Origin: Acephala macrosclerotiorum
Lineage: Eukaryota > Ascomycota > Leotiomycetes > Helotiales > Mollisiaceae
NCBI GenBank assembly: GCA_014904845.1
Contig: MU119258.1
Location: 186,001-250,000 of the forward strand
DNA: 64,000 nt
Direction of reading: 5' to 3'
The position numbers were made by a program, and so were the translations under genes. The notes below the pieces were generated by a model. The model did not search any database, was not told the origin of the DNA, and worked only from the letters and a program-made list of their open reading frames with translations. Below, piece by piece: positions 24,118-35,651 of this stretch (the stretch's first letter is position 1; the number at the start of each line of letters is the position of its first letter).

Positions 24118-26622
24118 TCAATTCTCTACCTTCTCCTCGGGAACAAAAGACTCGGAACACAATCCGAACTTCCGTAGCTTGAGCCGAATCGCACTCATTC
24201 GACCTATGTGTATGTTGGTCTCGGGATGCGGCTTACCGACTTGGAATTTGCCAGCGAGTGGGGAGGCCTCGTTGGCACGTCGAACGAAATTTACATGCGA
24301 TCCGGCAGCGTTCGATGCAACGAAGCCTATGGCAGCCATAGCTTGAACAAAGGTCTGCCACTGCATTGGTTTGTATGCAGCATAATGCTCAGGGAAGATA
24401 AGTTTGAAGGTGGCTAGGGCTTGCTTGGGTAATGCGAAGGTGGGGATGGCCTTTGGGGCAGGCGGCGGAGGTTGGATGACCAAATTGGCGACAGCAGCTT
24501 CGAGAGGTTGGTCAACAGGACGAGTCTTGTCCTTTTCTTTCTTGTCTGGCACGCTCTTCGAAGTGGAGGGTTCGGAGCCCCATTGAGTCTGCGGCTGGTG
24601 AGGAGCGAGTGGCTGGACGGAGATCTTTGGCTGAGCCATCTTTGTCAAGATACTCGATCTCTCCTCCTCTAGCATTTCGAGGTGATCGGTGCCTTCATCT
24701 GCCGACAGATGCTTGATGTCCTCAGCGATATCAGCGGCCCCGATTTTATGCTCTTCAAGACCGGTGCGGTGTTCTTCTCGAAGTAGACGCCAGAACAGGC
24801 TCTGTGCCCTTCGGATTTTGTCCGATGCATCCAACCAAATCTGATTTCTCGTACCACTGGGAAGGGGTGTCTTCGAGAAAGCCACTAAAGAGTTGTACAG
24901 AGTTTCGTTGTCCACCAGCTCGCACTTCTCGTCCGCAATGTTCTTAAGCATATAACGCCAAGCCTTGCCAGTACGTGTCGACATGAGCTTCGTAGCTTCA
25001 ACCTTCGTGATCATGGGCCTGGAAAGTGAAATAATGTCATGAATCTCATGCAGGGCAGCGAAATCGGACATCTTGCTAAAAAGCACCGGGTCCATGCGAG
25101 CTCTTTCTTCCTTGCTGCTATTTGCAAGATATTGCTCAAAAAAGGAGAGCAGTAGCACAGGATCGTAGGATTTGAACACATCCACTTGTGTGGTTAACTG
25201 AAGAAGGCACCAGAGCAGCGGGTGGTTCTTGAAGAGAGACCCCCCATAGATGGGCTTTATGCCAATCAGTTGAGCCTGTCCAAGTATCGAGTTGTTCCAC
25301 TCGAAATAATGACGGAAAGCGGGTCTTTGCGTAATAGTGAAGAAGATGTGTCTGGCCAAGCGATCGATCTCGTGCACCACCAAAGCATCCAGAGCAGCCA
25401 GACCTTCGACAACGGTTTCTCCATTGCTCTTTCCTTCTTCATAGCTTCCCACCTTCTTCACCTCCTCTAAAATGTTCTTCCACATCCAGTATGTGCCAAC
25501 ATCATATTGAATGTCGCGTGTGGCGATTCCGTATATGAATCTCGGATCATGTTGCTTGAGGCACACCGTGGAGTTCGTAAACTGGTCGGCATACCATTTC
25601 AGGTATCGGGGGTCCGTTTGTAGAAGCATCAAATGATCCCAGGCAAAATCCATTCTCGACTCGGTCGTCAAGATCAGGTCGGTTATGTCTAGTCTTGGTG
25701 GCGCATTGTATGATCGATTCAGGAAAGTTGAAGGAAGTTCGCCAGAGGAGTTTCGCTTCAATTGAAAGTCCGGAAGTGGGATATCAATATCGAAGGATCC
25801 GGGCTCAGCTTGTATTGCGTCCACGATCTTTTCCAAGATTCCACGCACCAACTTCATGCGGTAACATTGACCCTGCATTGTCATGATTCCTCGAGGAAAC
25901 CCAATCATCCGCCCTTGATGTGCGAACTCCTCTTTCCACTTGACAAGGGCAAGGCGAGGGTATGTTTCAGCATTCATGTCGACACAATTCGGATTGAAAA
26001 TTAACTCGTATCTACCCGACTCATATGCGACTCTGGTTTGCTGGTAGTCGAGAGGTAGCCATTCTGCTGGATGATGCTTGGCTCGGTTGTAGAACAGACT
26101 GAGGAACTTTAACGGCTCATTCTGTAAAGTTTCTAAACAAATATCAGGAGCAAGTCTTGCATTCGGGAATTGCCGATCCTGTGCGAGGGTTCGAGTGATT
26201 GCCTCGGCGATATCCTCATCCACCTTGATGGCAACTTGTTTGAAGGTTGCCTTTAGTCCTCCGAGATGGAATTGGGACCACTGAGATTGGTAGATGTCAG
26301 GATCAACTGCAAGAATCCAGGCGCCGCGCTTGGTTCTAGTCAATTTCATCCACTTCTTTGCAATGGAAGGGCCATAACGTGTGTAGCACTGGCGCATGTA
26401 TTCCCAATCATCCTTGATCTGTGTTCCACAAGCCGTAACCATAGCCTTTGCATCAACATTGTTGATGGCGCGTGAGTAACAATTGAAGAAACCACGCTGT
26501 TGCAGATTCATTGTCCGGAACTGTGGAGCGCATTGTGGGCATTCGCAAGGAGGGGCGTGGGTTGGGACATTGTCTTCGTGAGCAGGGAGTGGATCAGGTC
26601 GAAAGCTTTGCGCTGCGTACAT
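24118..26622 (-). CDS. large fungal protein with C-terminal HicA-like mRNA-interferase-type domain
   Basis: Single exon of 834 residues from the ATG at 26622 (MYAAQSFRPDPLPAHEDN). The frame stays open upstream only from a non-ATG codon, and the paralog starts at the equivalent place. The N-terminus has a Cys cluster, APPCECPQCAPQF (about residues 21-33). The long central part (about 40-640) is mostly helical-looking and unrecognised, and includes MIGFPRGIMTMQGQCYRMKL. A Pro/Lys/Ser-rich linker precedes a C-terminal domain (about 753-822). That domain matches the HicA/YcfA layout: helix, AIGF strand, G-S-H, strands, a PHP turn, then a helix. In HicA the GSH histidine is catalytic. No HicB-like antitoxin is seen adjacent. 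Function is unknown; RNA cleavage is inference from fold resemblance. Confidence 0.7.
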   Translation of the reverse strand: MYAAQSFRPDPLPAHEDNVPTHAPPCECPQCAPQFRTMNLQQRGFFNCYSRAINNVDAKAMVTACGTQIKDDWEYMRQCYTRYGPSIAKKWMKLTRTKRGAWILAVDPDIYQSQWSQFHLGGLKATFKQVAIKVDEDIAEAITRTLAQDRQFPNARLAPDICLETLQNEPLKFLSLFYNRAKHHPAEWLPLDYQQTRVAYESGRYELIFNPNCVDMNAETYPRLALVKWKEEFAHQGRMIGFPRGIMTMQGQCYRMKLVRGILEKIVDAIQAEPGSFDIDIPLPDFQLKRNSSGELPSTFLNRSYNAPPRLDITDLILTTESRMDFAWDHLMLLQTDPRYLKWYADQFTNSTVCLKQHDPRFIYGIATRDIQYDVGTYWMWKNILEEVKKVGSYEEGKSNGETVVEGLAALDALVVHEIDRLARHIFFTITQRPAFRHYFEWNNSILGQAQLIGIKPIYGGSLFKNHPLLWCLLQLTTQVDVFKSYDPVLLLSFFEQYLANSSKEERARMDPVLFSKMSDFAALHEIHDIISLSRPMITKVEATKLMSTRTGKAWRYMLKNIADEKCELVDNETLYNSLVAFSKTPLPSGTRNQIWLDASDKIRRAQSLFWRLLREEHRTGLEEHKIGAADIAEDIKHLSADEGTDHLEMLEEERSSILTKMAQPKISVQPLAPHQPQTQWGSEPSTSKSVPDKKEKDKTRPVDQPLEAAVANLVIQPPPPAPKAIPTFALPKQALATFKLIFPEHYAAYKPMQWQTFVQAMAAIGFVASNAAGSHVNFVRRANEASPLAGKFQVGKPHPETNIHIGRMSAIRLKLRKFGLCSESFVPEEKVEN

Positions 26623-28855
26623 CTTGGGACTGTTAGCATCGAGAACATCTTGCTGAGGGTGGTCATACCTTGGAAGCTGGAGGGTTTCAAAATACAGTTC
26701 CAGGAAGGAGATCGGCGCATTCGAAGATGTCAGCCTGAACTTCAAAAACTGCAAGAGGCGAGAGTCGAGTCTATGCAGAAAGGAATCCTGGCTAGTGTTG
26801 AAAGATAACGATGCAGCGAAGTGGGAAGCTTGGTTCTTCAAAGAAGTTTTCTTCGCGACAAGAATGGAAATGTCAAAGAATCTGGTTGTCGAACCTCTGC
26901 CCTGCGAGAAGAGTATATCTCGTTGGTGCGGCCGCTAGGCTAAAGAATCACACTGCAGGTTGGAGTCCGCATCCAGGACGTACGATAGACGCCCGGTGAA
27001 TCGAAACTTGTCTCCGCATGACCATCAAAATGCAGCATCGTCCTTGACCAACGCATCATCTGCATCTTATCAAGTTGTTATTGGTATTTCGTACAATATA
27101 TAGAAGCACGAAAAGTTCTCAACGCTGTTCAAGATTCTCAGAGATGCTGATTGCTGGTCATGATACTCGAGCGCATGGCATTCAGAAAGCATGCAGCAAT
27201 CTGCTCAAGAAAGATTTTCAAGATTCAATTGAAGCAAGTGCACCCAGTAGGCAGAACAATTGTAAAGATATTCATTACATCTCGTATAATAGCAAGCAAA
27301 GCTACGAAACTCGACCATTTCAGTCCTTAGTAGGACGCTCAATACTGCAGAGAAAGTATAGGCCAGAATGGTACTTCAGTGAGTACTGCAAGCCCTCAAA
27401 CTAGCACCAACATCGAGCTCTCCTAGAGGTATAACTCTATATAGCAAGAATTGGTAAAGCGAAGTTAGGATTTTCTCAGATGCGGTCCTTCGTCTCTATC
27501 AAGCGAGGACGCCCTCGAAACAGGAGACAGAGACAATGTCTATCGACAAGGGAGGCTTCTCAACCTTTATATGTCATGATCTGCTTTCAAACTCTCGCTA
27601 GCAAACTCTCAAGCTTCCTTCGATTCTTCCTATGACTGCGCGTCGCGTCTCTCACACCTGTCACTAGCAAGCACAACCACTCATTTGCTCATCGAAATCA
27701 AGCATCAATCATTTACTCCAAACACAAACACCAACATCATCCAAATGTAGCCAAACAGAAACACAATCGAACCTCCGGTTCTGCAACACTTGTCTCCCAC
27801 GAGGTAGGTCGGAAATGCACTTGCTGATGCCCCTCTCAGCTACCCCTGCAATCAATAGCCTCCACCTCATCTGCTCACTCACTCGAGCTCACAAACCTAC
27901 ATCAACCGCACATTGCCACCCTCCCTTGTTTGTTTCTTCACTCAATATCAACCACCGCTGGTGTTGCACCTTCTGCCCTCATGGCATGCCTCTTGCATCC
28001 ATCATCTCCATCTCCATCTCCCTGCTCTCGCTCACTCGAGCTCTCAATCTGCATCCAAACCAATAAGCCGAACATTAATTTGTCCATATCTCCATCTGTT
28101 TCACCTATGTCCCTCCCTAAGGTTGCCCCTCCCCAGTATCGCACCAGCCCTCCATCACCTGCCCTCCCTCACAACCACACCATCACGTCGACCTCAACAC
28201 TCACTCGAGCTCTCCCATTTCTCCATCTTCCAAGATAATGACATTGGCAGTACTTCTTCTCCTCTTTCTTTCTTGTTGTCGTTACTTGCTTGCTTGTGAA
28301 GGAGGGAGGATTTTGGAAATGTGAGGTTAGAACTTTAGCTCAGCGGCCGTGTACGTTCGCCGAAGCGAGGCTTTCACGAAGATGAAGGTGAAGCGAGCAC
28401 GTGATCCTGGTCTATTGTCCTCCCTTTCAATTTCATCTCATCGCTCAGCTAGACGGGTAAAGTAAAAGTAATAACTATGCCAAGATGAGTAGGTTGTGGT
28501 GCGGGTTGGTTCTGGGGTGGAAGTGAGGGGTAGTGTCACGTGAAGTTAGCTGAAAGTTTGAATTGATATGGAACATTCAAGGCAGAGAGAAGTGTTTGGT
28601 CATTGTTGGATATTGTATTGTTGTACAGCTCGATTGCGAGCAAGATTATGTATAGTAAACATTATTTAGTCCCATCTCGTATTCTATGAAGCTCTCGCCA
28701 AGCAAGTTTGATAATACGTCCAGTCCTATTCACACCGAATTCTCGAGCAAAGCAGCATCGTTTCCTTCTCGTACAATTACAGAAAACAATTCTCAGGCAA
28801 CCCAGACACGTCCTCGAATGGAGAATGAAGTGAAGGTGAAATGAGGCATCAAAGC
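26623..28855. other. intergenic; pyrimidine-rich stretch with repeated CACTCGAGCTC
   Basis: 27815-28230 is rich in C/T and contains three spaced copies of CACTCGAGCTC (near 27880, 28030 and 28200). The long frames there look like low-complexity artefacts. No gene is supported. Confidence 0.45.
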
Positions 28856-29434
28856 TCAAGAGCTCGAGGTCCAAACCGAAGACTCGTTCTGAGATGGTGT
28901 ATTGCAGTACAACGCAAGACTGACAATCTCACTGATCGGAGTCTATATCAGACGTTAGCCGTTTGATCAGATGATCAAGTGATGGGTTGGCTCACAGTAG
29001 CAAGAGCATCCACCTGGCAGCACAACTCAGTACCTCTGCTGCACTCCGTGAAGTTACGCTGACCTGCTCAAACCATCAGTCCATCATTCCAGATAGAAGC
29101 CGTTCAGATTCATGAAGAAAGATGCAAACATACCGTAAATACAATTGATACTATTCGGATTCAACTTGTAAGCAACAAGCGGAGCAGCCTCAACGAAAAT
29201 CGGGATATCGCCTTGGAAAGTGCTCTCGCAGCAGAGGAGAGCACCCTTGTTAACGTTGGCGCATTGAGGTGAGGGGTGGGTTGTCATGAGTGCAGCTGGC
29301 GGTGGGGTGCTGAGGAGTGGGATCTGTTGGAGGGCTTGGCCGATAAGAGCTCCAACTGAACCTAGGAGTTGAGGTGCGGCGAAGGAGGGGGAGAGCAGCG
29401 CGAGGAAGAAGACGATAGGTGTGGTGGGATGCAT
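28856..29434 (-). CDS. hydrophobin (class I-like)
   Basis: Small secreted amphipathic protein that coats aerial hyphae and spores. The model is complement(28856-28942, 28996-29063, 29134-29434), giving 151 residues. The signal peptide is MHPTTPIVFFLALLSPSFAA. The mature part has eight Cys in hydrophobin order C-CC-C-C-CC-C: QC..LLCC..INC..TEC..ELCC..LYC. Spacings are 9, 28, 9, 6 and 19; the long C3-C4 loop favours class I, although the first spacing is at the class II value. The two introns (GTATGT..GAGCAG, 70 bp; GTGAGC..ATATAG, 53 bp) are required to bring the last four Cys into frame. The start ATG is the one immediately before the signal peptide. Confidence 0.88.
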
Positions 29435-31452
29435 TTTGACTAGTTGGCGGGCTGATGGGGACTTTTGTTCGAGGCGCCTGATTGAGATTGAAGTCAAGAG
29501 AGTGAAATTCGAAGATATTCGAAGTTGGAAACGAGAAGATGTGGAGCAGAGAAGTAGATACGAAGACCTAGAAGTTAGGAGGCTGATACCTCGAAGTAGT
29601 ATGATATAATGAGGAGAGAAAGAGAAAGATGACTCGAAGGTGGAAATAACGAGGTCCTGTGACCCGCGATGAGCTTCCTCGCTTCCACTCTGTGTTGCCG
29701 TTCCGAAATGGCAGTCGGCCTCTGACCAGTTCAGGAAGAAGGCGTGCCCTTCATCATTTAATGCACATGCAAAAAAAAACAAGAAAGAAACGGCCCCTAT
29801 CACCCATCAGTTCTGCTCGGGAAGGATTACACGTACTCAGAGATTGAATTATTCTTCGCGCTGAAGATTTTGACGGTAGATGCTGGTCCGTCGTTGACAT
29901 AAGGTAACGATCAGCAACCGAGGGCTGAAACGACAGGCGTACAACCCCAGAGCTCAGCCCGCAGCCCCTGGAACCCTGCAAATAGCAAGCCGCGTCAGTA
30001 TTTTCTTTTTTCAGCCGCGTCTCTTCTTCCCCTTTCCCCCTATCTTGGAGACCGCGTGCGAAATCAACCACAACATCTGCCTGCATTCACGTTATGCATG
30101 CATGCATGAATTTATGTATGTATGTATGTATGGCATTATTGAATGCTGTCTCGGACAATTCCAAGCTGTCTGTCATCAGTATCACGGTCCATTCTTTTGG
30201 GCGTTGTCTCCGTGCGTGCGACCAACGGTGCTGTAATCTTACGCGCCGTGCAACGTCTCCTAGGCTCCGATGGAATAGCCCGCTCGCCTCGCCTCACCCT
30301 TCTCTCGACTAACATGGATTCTCGGCCCAAGTGGATGTCAATCTGCTACATCGAGATAGTCGACCGATAATCGAGAATGGAAGCGGAGCACAAACTCAAG
30401 AAGGCAGCTCTATTAACGCAAATTCCGTCTATGTGGTTTGTGGAACTGTGTCGTGCTGCCAATTCCAAATTGTACCGTCTCAGCACTAATGGCCCAATAT
30501 GGCACCAAGCGACCAATGCTCGATTGACATCCGCACATCTGTACAAGATCTGCACAAGATCTGCAGCGCAAAACACATGCATTCCTCCAACACATATCTC
30601 TTGGCCTGCGCCTGGGGTGCTCCCGTGCGGCGGCGTCGGCGGTGTGGCGTTCCATAAACGTCTTCGGCACAATACGCAGGTACCCATTCGCCAGGACATT
30701 ATCATGCTCCTCGGAACCTATCAAATAGTTGTACAAAACCTGTCGAAGTACCAATGATCCAAGTTGAATTCTGCCATGTAGTTTTGCCGTTTGTGTCATC
30801 CAGCGTTTGTGAAGTTTTGTGTTCTGTAAGCTTGTACTCTGAGCGAGGCGCATGATCTTGGTGTGGGACGGTGATTCCTAAAGGTGCGTCTGTTGTTTCT
30901 TTCGTCCCATCTCTTGCTGTCTGTCAGTCAACGGATCTCGGGGCCACCAAGTGGGGTCGGATCCGGATGCAATGGACCTTTGCACATGATGCATTCTGAA
31001 AATATCAGCCCACCTGCTTTCATGAACCCATCTTCCAGATACTTGGGGCTGGCTTCCAATTTACCTAGAAAACCCTCTACATTGCTTGTCATACGAGATA
31101 CGGGATGCTTCTTGTGCTATTTATGTTCATGCCATGTTATTTCCATGCTTCCATCAATATAGAGCTCATCAATACATAGATAGCTCAGAAGAATTAAAGT
31201 TTTCATTATACTTTAATGAATGCTTAATCTGATGCGGGTGATAGCGAGGCCATCTGACCATTCTCAGAGTCACAGCTTGCTTCTGACGTATGAGATACCA
31301 CACGAAAAATAACGACTTCTATCTCTAAATACAAAGGTTCCTCGATCCCCACAAACTCCAGACCTTGAAAGTCTAGACCTAGAACTTTACACAATTACAC
31401 AAACTCTTTGTCCTTCCTTCAAACAACACAACACGAGATACCCAGAGACAAC
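29435..31452. other. intergenic between hydrophobin and P450
   Basis: This carries the hydrophobin promoter side and the P450 promoter side. Open frames at 30377-30853 overlap on both strands without recognisable content. I support no gene here. Confidence 0.45.
30092..30134. repeat. ATGC/TGTA tetranucleotide microsatellite
   Basis: ATGCATGCATGCATG runs into ATTTATGTATGTATGTATG. It lies in non-coding sequence. Confidence 0.85.
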
Positions 31453-33328
31453 ATGCTCTTCTCAATTGCGCTCGTCGGCACCTGCCTGGCCACCCTCTTC
31501 ATCCTCGCTACCATCCAGTACTTCTACTCACGCTTCTTCTCTCGCCAATCCGTTCCCGAGAGCATCCCATGGGTATCACAATCCAGTGGCCCCTTCTCCC
31601 GCGCTCGGATCACACTTCAAAGCTTCCTCCACACCCGCGACCTCGTGCTAGAAGGTTACCACAAGGTATATTTCCCTCTCCCTCATGGAAATCATGACTC
31701 ATATGTTTCAGTACTCCAAGAAGAACATCCCCTTCGTCCTACCAAATATCACCACCGGTCCAGAGGTCATCCTCCCCATGTCACAAATGGAATGGCTCCT
31801 TCAACAACCCGACAATGTTGTCTCTCAGAACGAAGTGAATCGAGCTTTCCTGCAAGCCGATCATACCATGCTTCATCCGAAAGTCATTCCGGATCATGTG
31901 CACGATGACGTTATCAAGAAGGAGTTGACGAAGTTGTTGGGTGATTATATGGGTGATGTGCAGGAGGAGATTGACTACGCATTCCGGAGAGAGTGGGGTA
32001 CTGACAAAAAGGAGTGGACTGAGGTTACGGCCTATGATTCGATGTTGAATATTGTTGCGAGAGTTTCCAACCGTGTCCTTGTTGGGTTTCCGCTTTGTAA
32101 GTTACCCTTTTTACCCCTTATCATTGCTTCCGACAATACTCATTCCTTCAAGGTCGAAATGAAGAGTATCTCGAGAAGTCCAAGAATTTCGCTCGCCTGG
32201 TCGTCGTTCAAGCTGTCTTCATTAGCTTCATTCCCGAGGCCTTGAAGCGGTACGTCTCGGTCTCCATCCACTCCCCCTTCACATCTCTGACGTATCTAGA
32301 TTCTTCGCACCCGTGATCAACATCTTCGACTACAAGCGTTACCTCGCCTGCGCCAAATACAGCATCCCCATCATTAAGCAACGCCTCTCTACCCCCTCGC
32401 CTGACGAAAAAGTCAAGGTTGGTTTCCCTCATCCTCACATTTCCTACATAACCACTTCCCTCTACAAAAAAAATTTTTTTCTTTCTTTTTTCAAAACTGA
32501 CAACATGATAGAACGACTACATCCAGTGGTCAATCTCCCACAGCTACCGCAACAACAACCCCTCCGAACGCACTCTTGACATCGTCTCAAAGCGCCTCAA
32601 CGTAATCCAATTCGCCGCCATCCAATCCTCCGCCATCACCCTAACAAACCTCATTCTCGACCTCGCCGCTGCCCCTCTCTTGCCTCACTATCTCAGTCAC
32701 ATGCGCATCGAGATCCTCTCTGAACTCTCCGTCAGCGATGGCGTCTGGACTAAGTCAGCCCTCTCTCGAATGCTCTCCCTAGATTCTTGCCTCCGGGAGA
32801 GCATGCGACTCTGGGGTTTCGTCTCTCGAGGCCTCCTCAAGAAGGTCGTTGCCAAGGAAGGAGTGAGGTTACCAAGTGGTGAACACTTGAAGTGTGGTAC
32901 GAATGTGGGATTCCATGCTTTTCCGGTGCATAGAGACGAGGAAATCTACGAATGCGCAAGAGAATTCCAACCTCTTCGCTTCGTCAATGAGCAGGATGGA
33001 CAGAAGACCGGCCCAGCTTTGGTCACGACGAGTTCTACATTCATGGCTTTCAGTCATGGTCGACATGCTTGGTATGTCTCCTTTCCCCTCTTCACCATTG
33101 ATTCCTTTTCTCCGACCCATTATGGCTCGAGGCAAAGTGACTGACACAAAACACAGCCCAGGCAGATTCTTCGCCTCCCAACAAATGAAGCTCATCCTCG
33201 CCTACATCGCCCTAAACTACGACATCGAACGCATCCCCGTTCGTCCAGATAACCAATGGCTAGTTGGTAGCCAAGGTCCGCCTCTTGATTACAAGGTTCG
33301 GATTCGTCGTCGAGCTGATGCAATCTAA
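31453..33328 (+). CDS. cytochrome P450 monooxygenase (ent-kaurene-oxidase-like group)
   Basis: Heme-thiolate monooxygenase anchored in the ER membrane. Six exons, join(31453-31665, 31712-32096, 32153-32249, 32300-32417, 32512-33071, 33157-33328), give 514 residues, a typical P450 length. The N-terminal anchor is MLFSIALVGTCLATLFILA. The K-helix ExxR is in CLRESMRLWGF. The heme loop FSHGRHACPGRFFA spans the last intron and is canonical FxxGxxxCxG. The segments ILPMSQMEWLLQQPDNVVS and VGFPLCRNEEYLEKSKNFA are typical of the fungal P450 group that includes ent-kaurene oxidases. No terpene cyclase or reductase neighbour is seen, so the substrate is open. One donor is GTTGGT, a weaker site. Confidence 0.92.
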
Positions 33329-34269
33329 TGCGTTACACTTCGCCACTTTCGCTCATCGCCTATGACTCTGGCACAGTTCTGGCATTTCTTGTATGATGAG
33401 GCTGAACATACAAATGTTATAGGATGTTGTGAATGTTTTGGGTCAGGAATTTTTGGAGGACACACTCTCCTCTCCTTCTTTCTTGGTTCTCTGGGTTCTG
33501 GTTTCGGGGTCCGGACTTAAATATGGGACACTAGCGGCCGGCGTGCCTCACACACAGCTTTTGTATCTTGCTTCTGGCTTCTGGCTTCTTTGTAGCATCT
33601 TTTCCTTGCTTTCACTTTTGGTTCGACTATCAATACTTCTCTTTTTGGTTCACAATCTTGCATTGGCGGAGTTGGGGGTTACTTCCTGGAATATGGGAAC
33701 TTTCTGACCTATGTGATTGGCTTTCGTTTGCGGCGAGATGGGAGATACTCAAGATAAACACAGTAAATGGGCATAGCTAATTGCTAATGAGAACAAATTT
33801 TGGTATTGATGTTTGATCCTCCATGTGATCTGACCTGTACACTCACCACTTCAGTAAGCCGGTCCAAGACGTGGTAAAAAAGAGGCTCGCTTAACCCCGC
33901 ATTTCACATCGACTGGCGGAGAGACCAGGGACACTTCGCATTTTAAAGAGATTCATGATTTAGAAATACGAGGGGTGTGCACTGCAAGCGCCCGATTGTC
34001 AGACAACCACGTCATAGAACAAGTCCACAGCTAGGGATCTACGACAACGGGGTCTGAGTGGGAGCTCGAGCAATTGAAAAAATGAATAAAGATGCAACAT
34101 AACTCAAGAGAATAAGAGAGATCAAGACGAAAGCAATGGTGTTCGGCACAAAAGACTCTGACTCACAGTGTTAATGTTTCTGCTGCCCCGCTGAAACTGA
34201 AGAGGGCATGTATGAAGTGACTCTTCATCTACTCTCTTCTTCCTTTTCTGGTAAGCGTCATGTTACAGC
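33329..34269. other. intergenic, nothing recognised
   Basis: 3' flank of the P450 and 3' flank of the next pseudogene on the other strand. No coding frame or repeat is supported. Confidence 0.4.
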
Positions 34270-34995
34270 TCAACGCACCTCAAACAGCAAGCTCCCCAAA
34301 AGAAAGCATTGCTTCTTCACCTCTCCATCCCTTGTATTCTCCAGCGCTGGTACCTCTGGCCCCTTCGGCAGCTTCATAATATCTACAAAGTGCTTCCCGT
34401 CTCCTTCAGTTCCCACCTCATACCATACCTTGTATCTGTTCACGGAAAGAAATAACCCGCGATTCCTTCAAACTTCTTGGAACGCAAATCATATCCGGCA
34501 CCTTACTAATACTCCCAGGTCTCTCTTCTGAACTCACAATCGTGATATACAACTCTTTCAGTCCGCTCTGTTCCAAACCCTCAATTATCCTTTCCAGGAC
34601 AGTCATTAATGGATTTGACCCCTATATCCCATTTCTGTCTTCCCTTCCGTCTTCATAGACACAAACCCCCCCCCAACTTTTCAATAACCAAACTAACAGA
34701 TCTCAACTCCCTAGCAAGCCCCTCCGCATAAACCTATCCCTCTGCTCCAAACTCATAGCCTTCTCCTTCCAAACCTACATCGGAAAATCCGTCCTCAACG
34801 TATATGTCCAACCTCCCCTCTCATCCTCGGACCCCTCAGCTCCATTCTCTCCATTGATAGCGGAAAGCCTTTGGATGCAGATCTTGAGTTCGTTAATGTT
34901 GATGAGAACGGGTATCACTTCATTGAAGATGGGTTTTGAGGCTCGGAAAAGTGCGGCGCAGTTGGCGGAGTTTGCGGGCAGGAGGATATTGATTG
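34270..34995 (-). pseudogene. 2EXR/F-box-like gene remnant, copy 1
   Basis: The minus strand carries coding-like pieces in more than one frame. ALFRASKPIFNEVIPVLINI and ELKICIQRL begin it, GGWTYTLRTDFPM then a stop follows, then a downstream piece reading WYEVGTEGDGKHFVDIMKLP and KKQCFLLGSLLFE. The first pieces align by eye with the second remnant at 35.7-36.9 kb (ALLQASK.., NVNGFEVCIERE, GPWTYNLR). Stops and frame changes separate them, so it is a decayed member of the expanded fungal 2EXR-like family. The N-terminal LPxELR part is not visible. Confidence 0.55.
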
Positions 34996-35651
34996 GAGGG
35001 CTTTTCGGGCGCTGTGGTCGTGGTTTAGGATTAGGATGTAGGTGTAGATTTTAGTTCAGATTTCGAAGGGGAGGAGGGAGAGAGCGCCTGTTTTTTTGTT
35101 AGTCTTTGAAAGTGGAATTGTGTGACAAGGGATAGCGGACCGAGATTGGGATCTGTGGATGATTGTGAAGGCATCTTGGAAGTGCATGTTGTGTTTGACT
35201 GGTTGAGTAGATATTTGAGATTAAGGGAAGATAAGTTTGGATGGTTTTCAATGAAAATATTTGATTTCTAAACATGTCAAGTTTCATTCAAACCTTTCAT
35301 GCGACACGTGATTCGGCTTGCTTCCTGTCGACAACCAGCTCGAGAAGAGATCCAGTCATCCTGTCAAGCTGGATATCCTCTCTGGCGTCAGGAATGCGTT
35401 TAGAGATTCAGGGGCACAATTCTGGATATAGCCTACCGGAAAGGTAGGCTCTGTGCGTAAAATATAGCTTCAATTGTGAGATGAAATTGCTAAAGCCATG
35501 CACAGACAGACATACAGTACAAAGTAGAATTATTCGACCAGAAAGAAGCATAACGACATGCGTTGAAAACCTCACAGAAACGCCCATGGATAACTTATAG
35601 AAATAAATATATAGCCGCTACGCAAGGGCATCTTTGCTCTTCTCGCCTAGT

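Noticed and set aside
27815..28299. Long open frames rich in His, Ser and Pro
   Set aside because: They come from a C/T-rich low-complexity tract, overlap in three frames and contain no motif or splice structure.
30346..30853. Overlapping frames of 110-150 residues on both strands
   Set aside because: Neither strand shows recognisable content; mutual overlap suggests chance openness.
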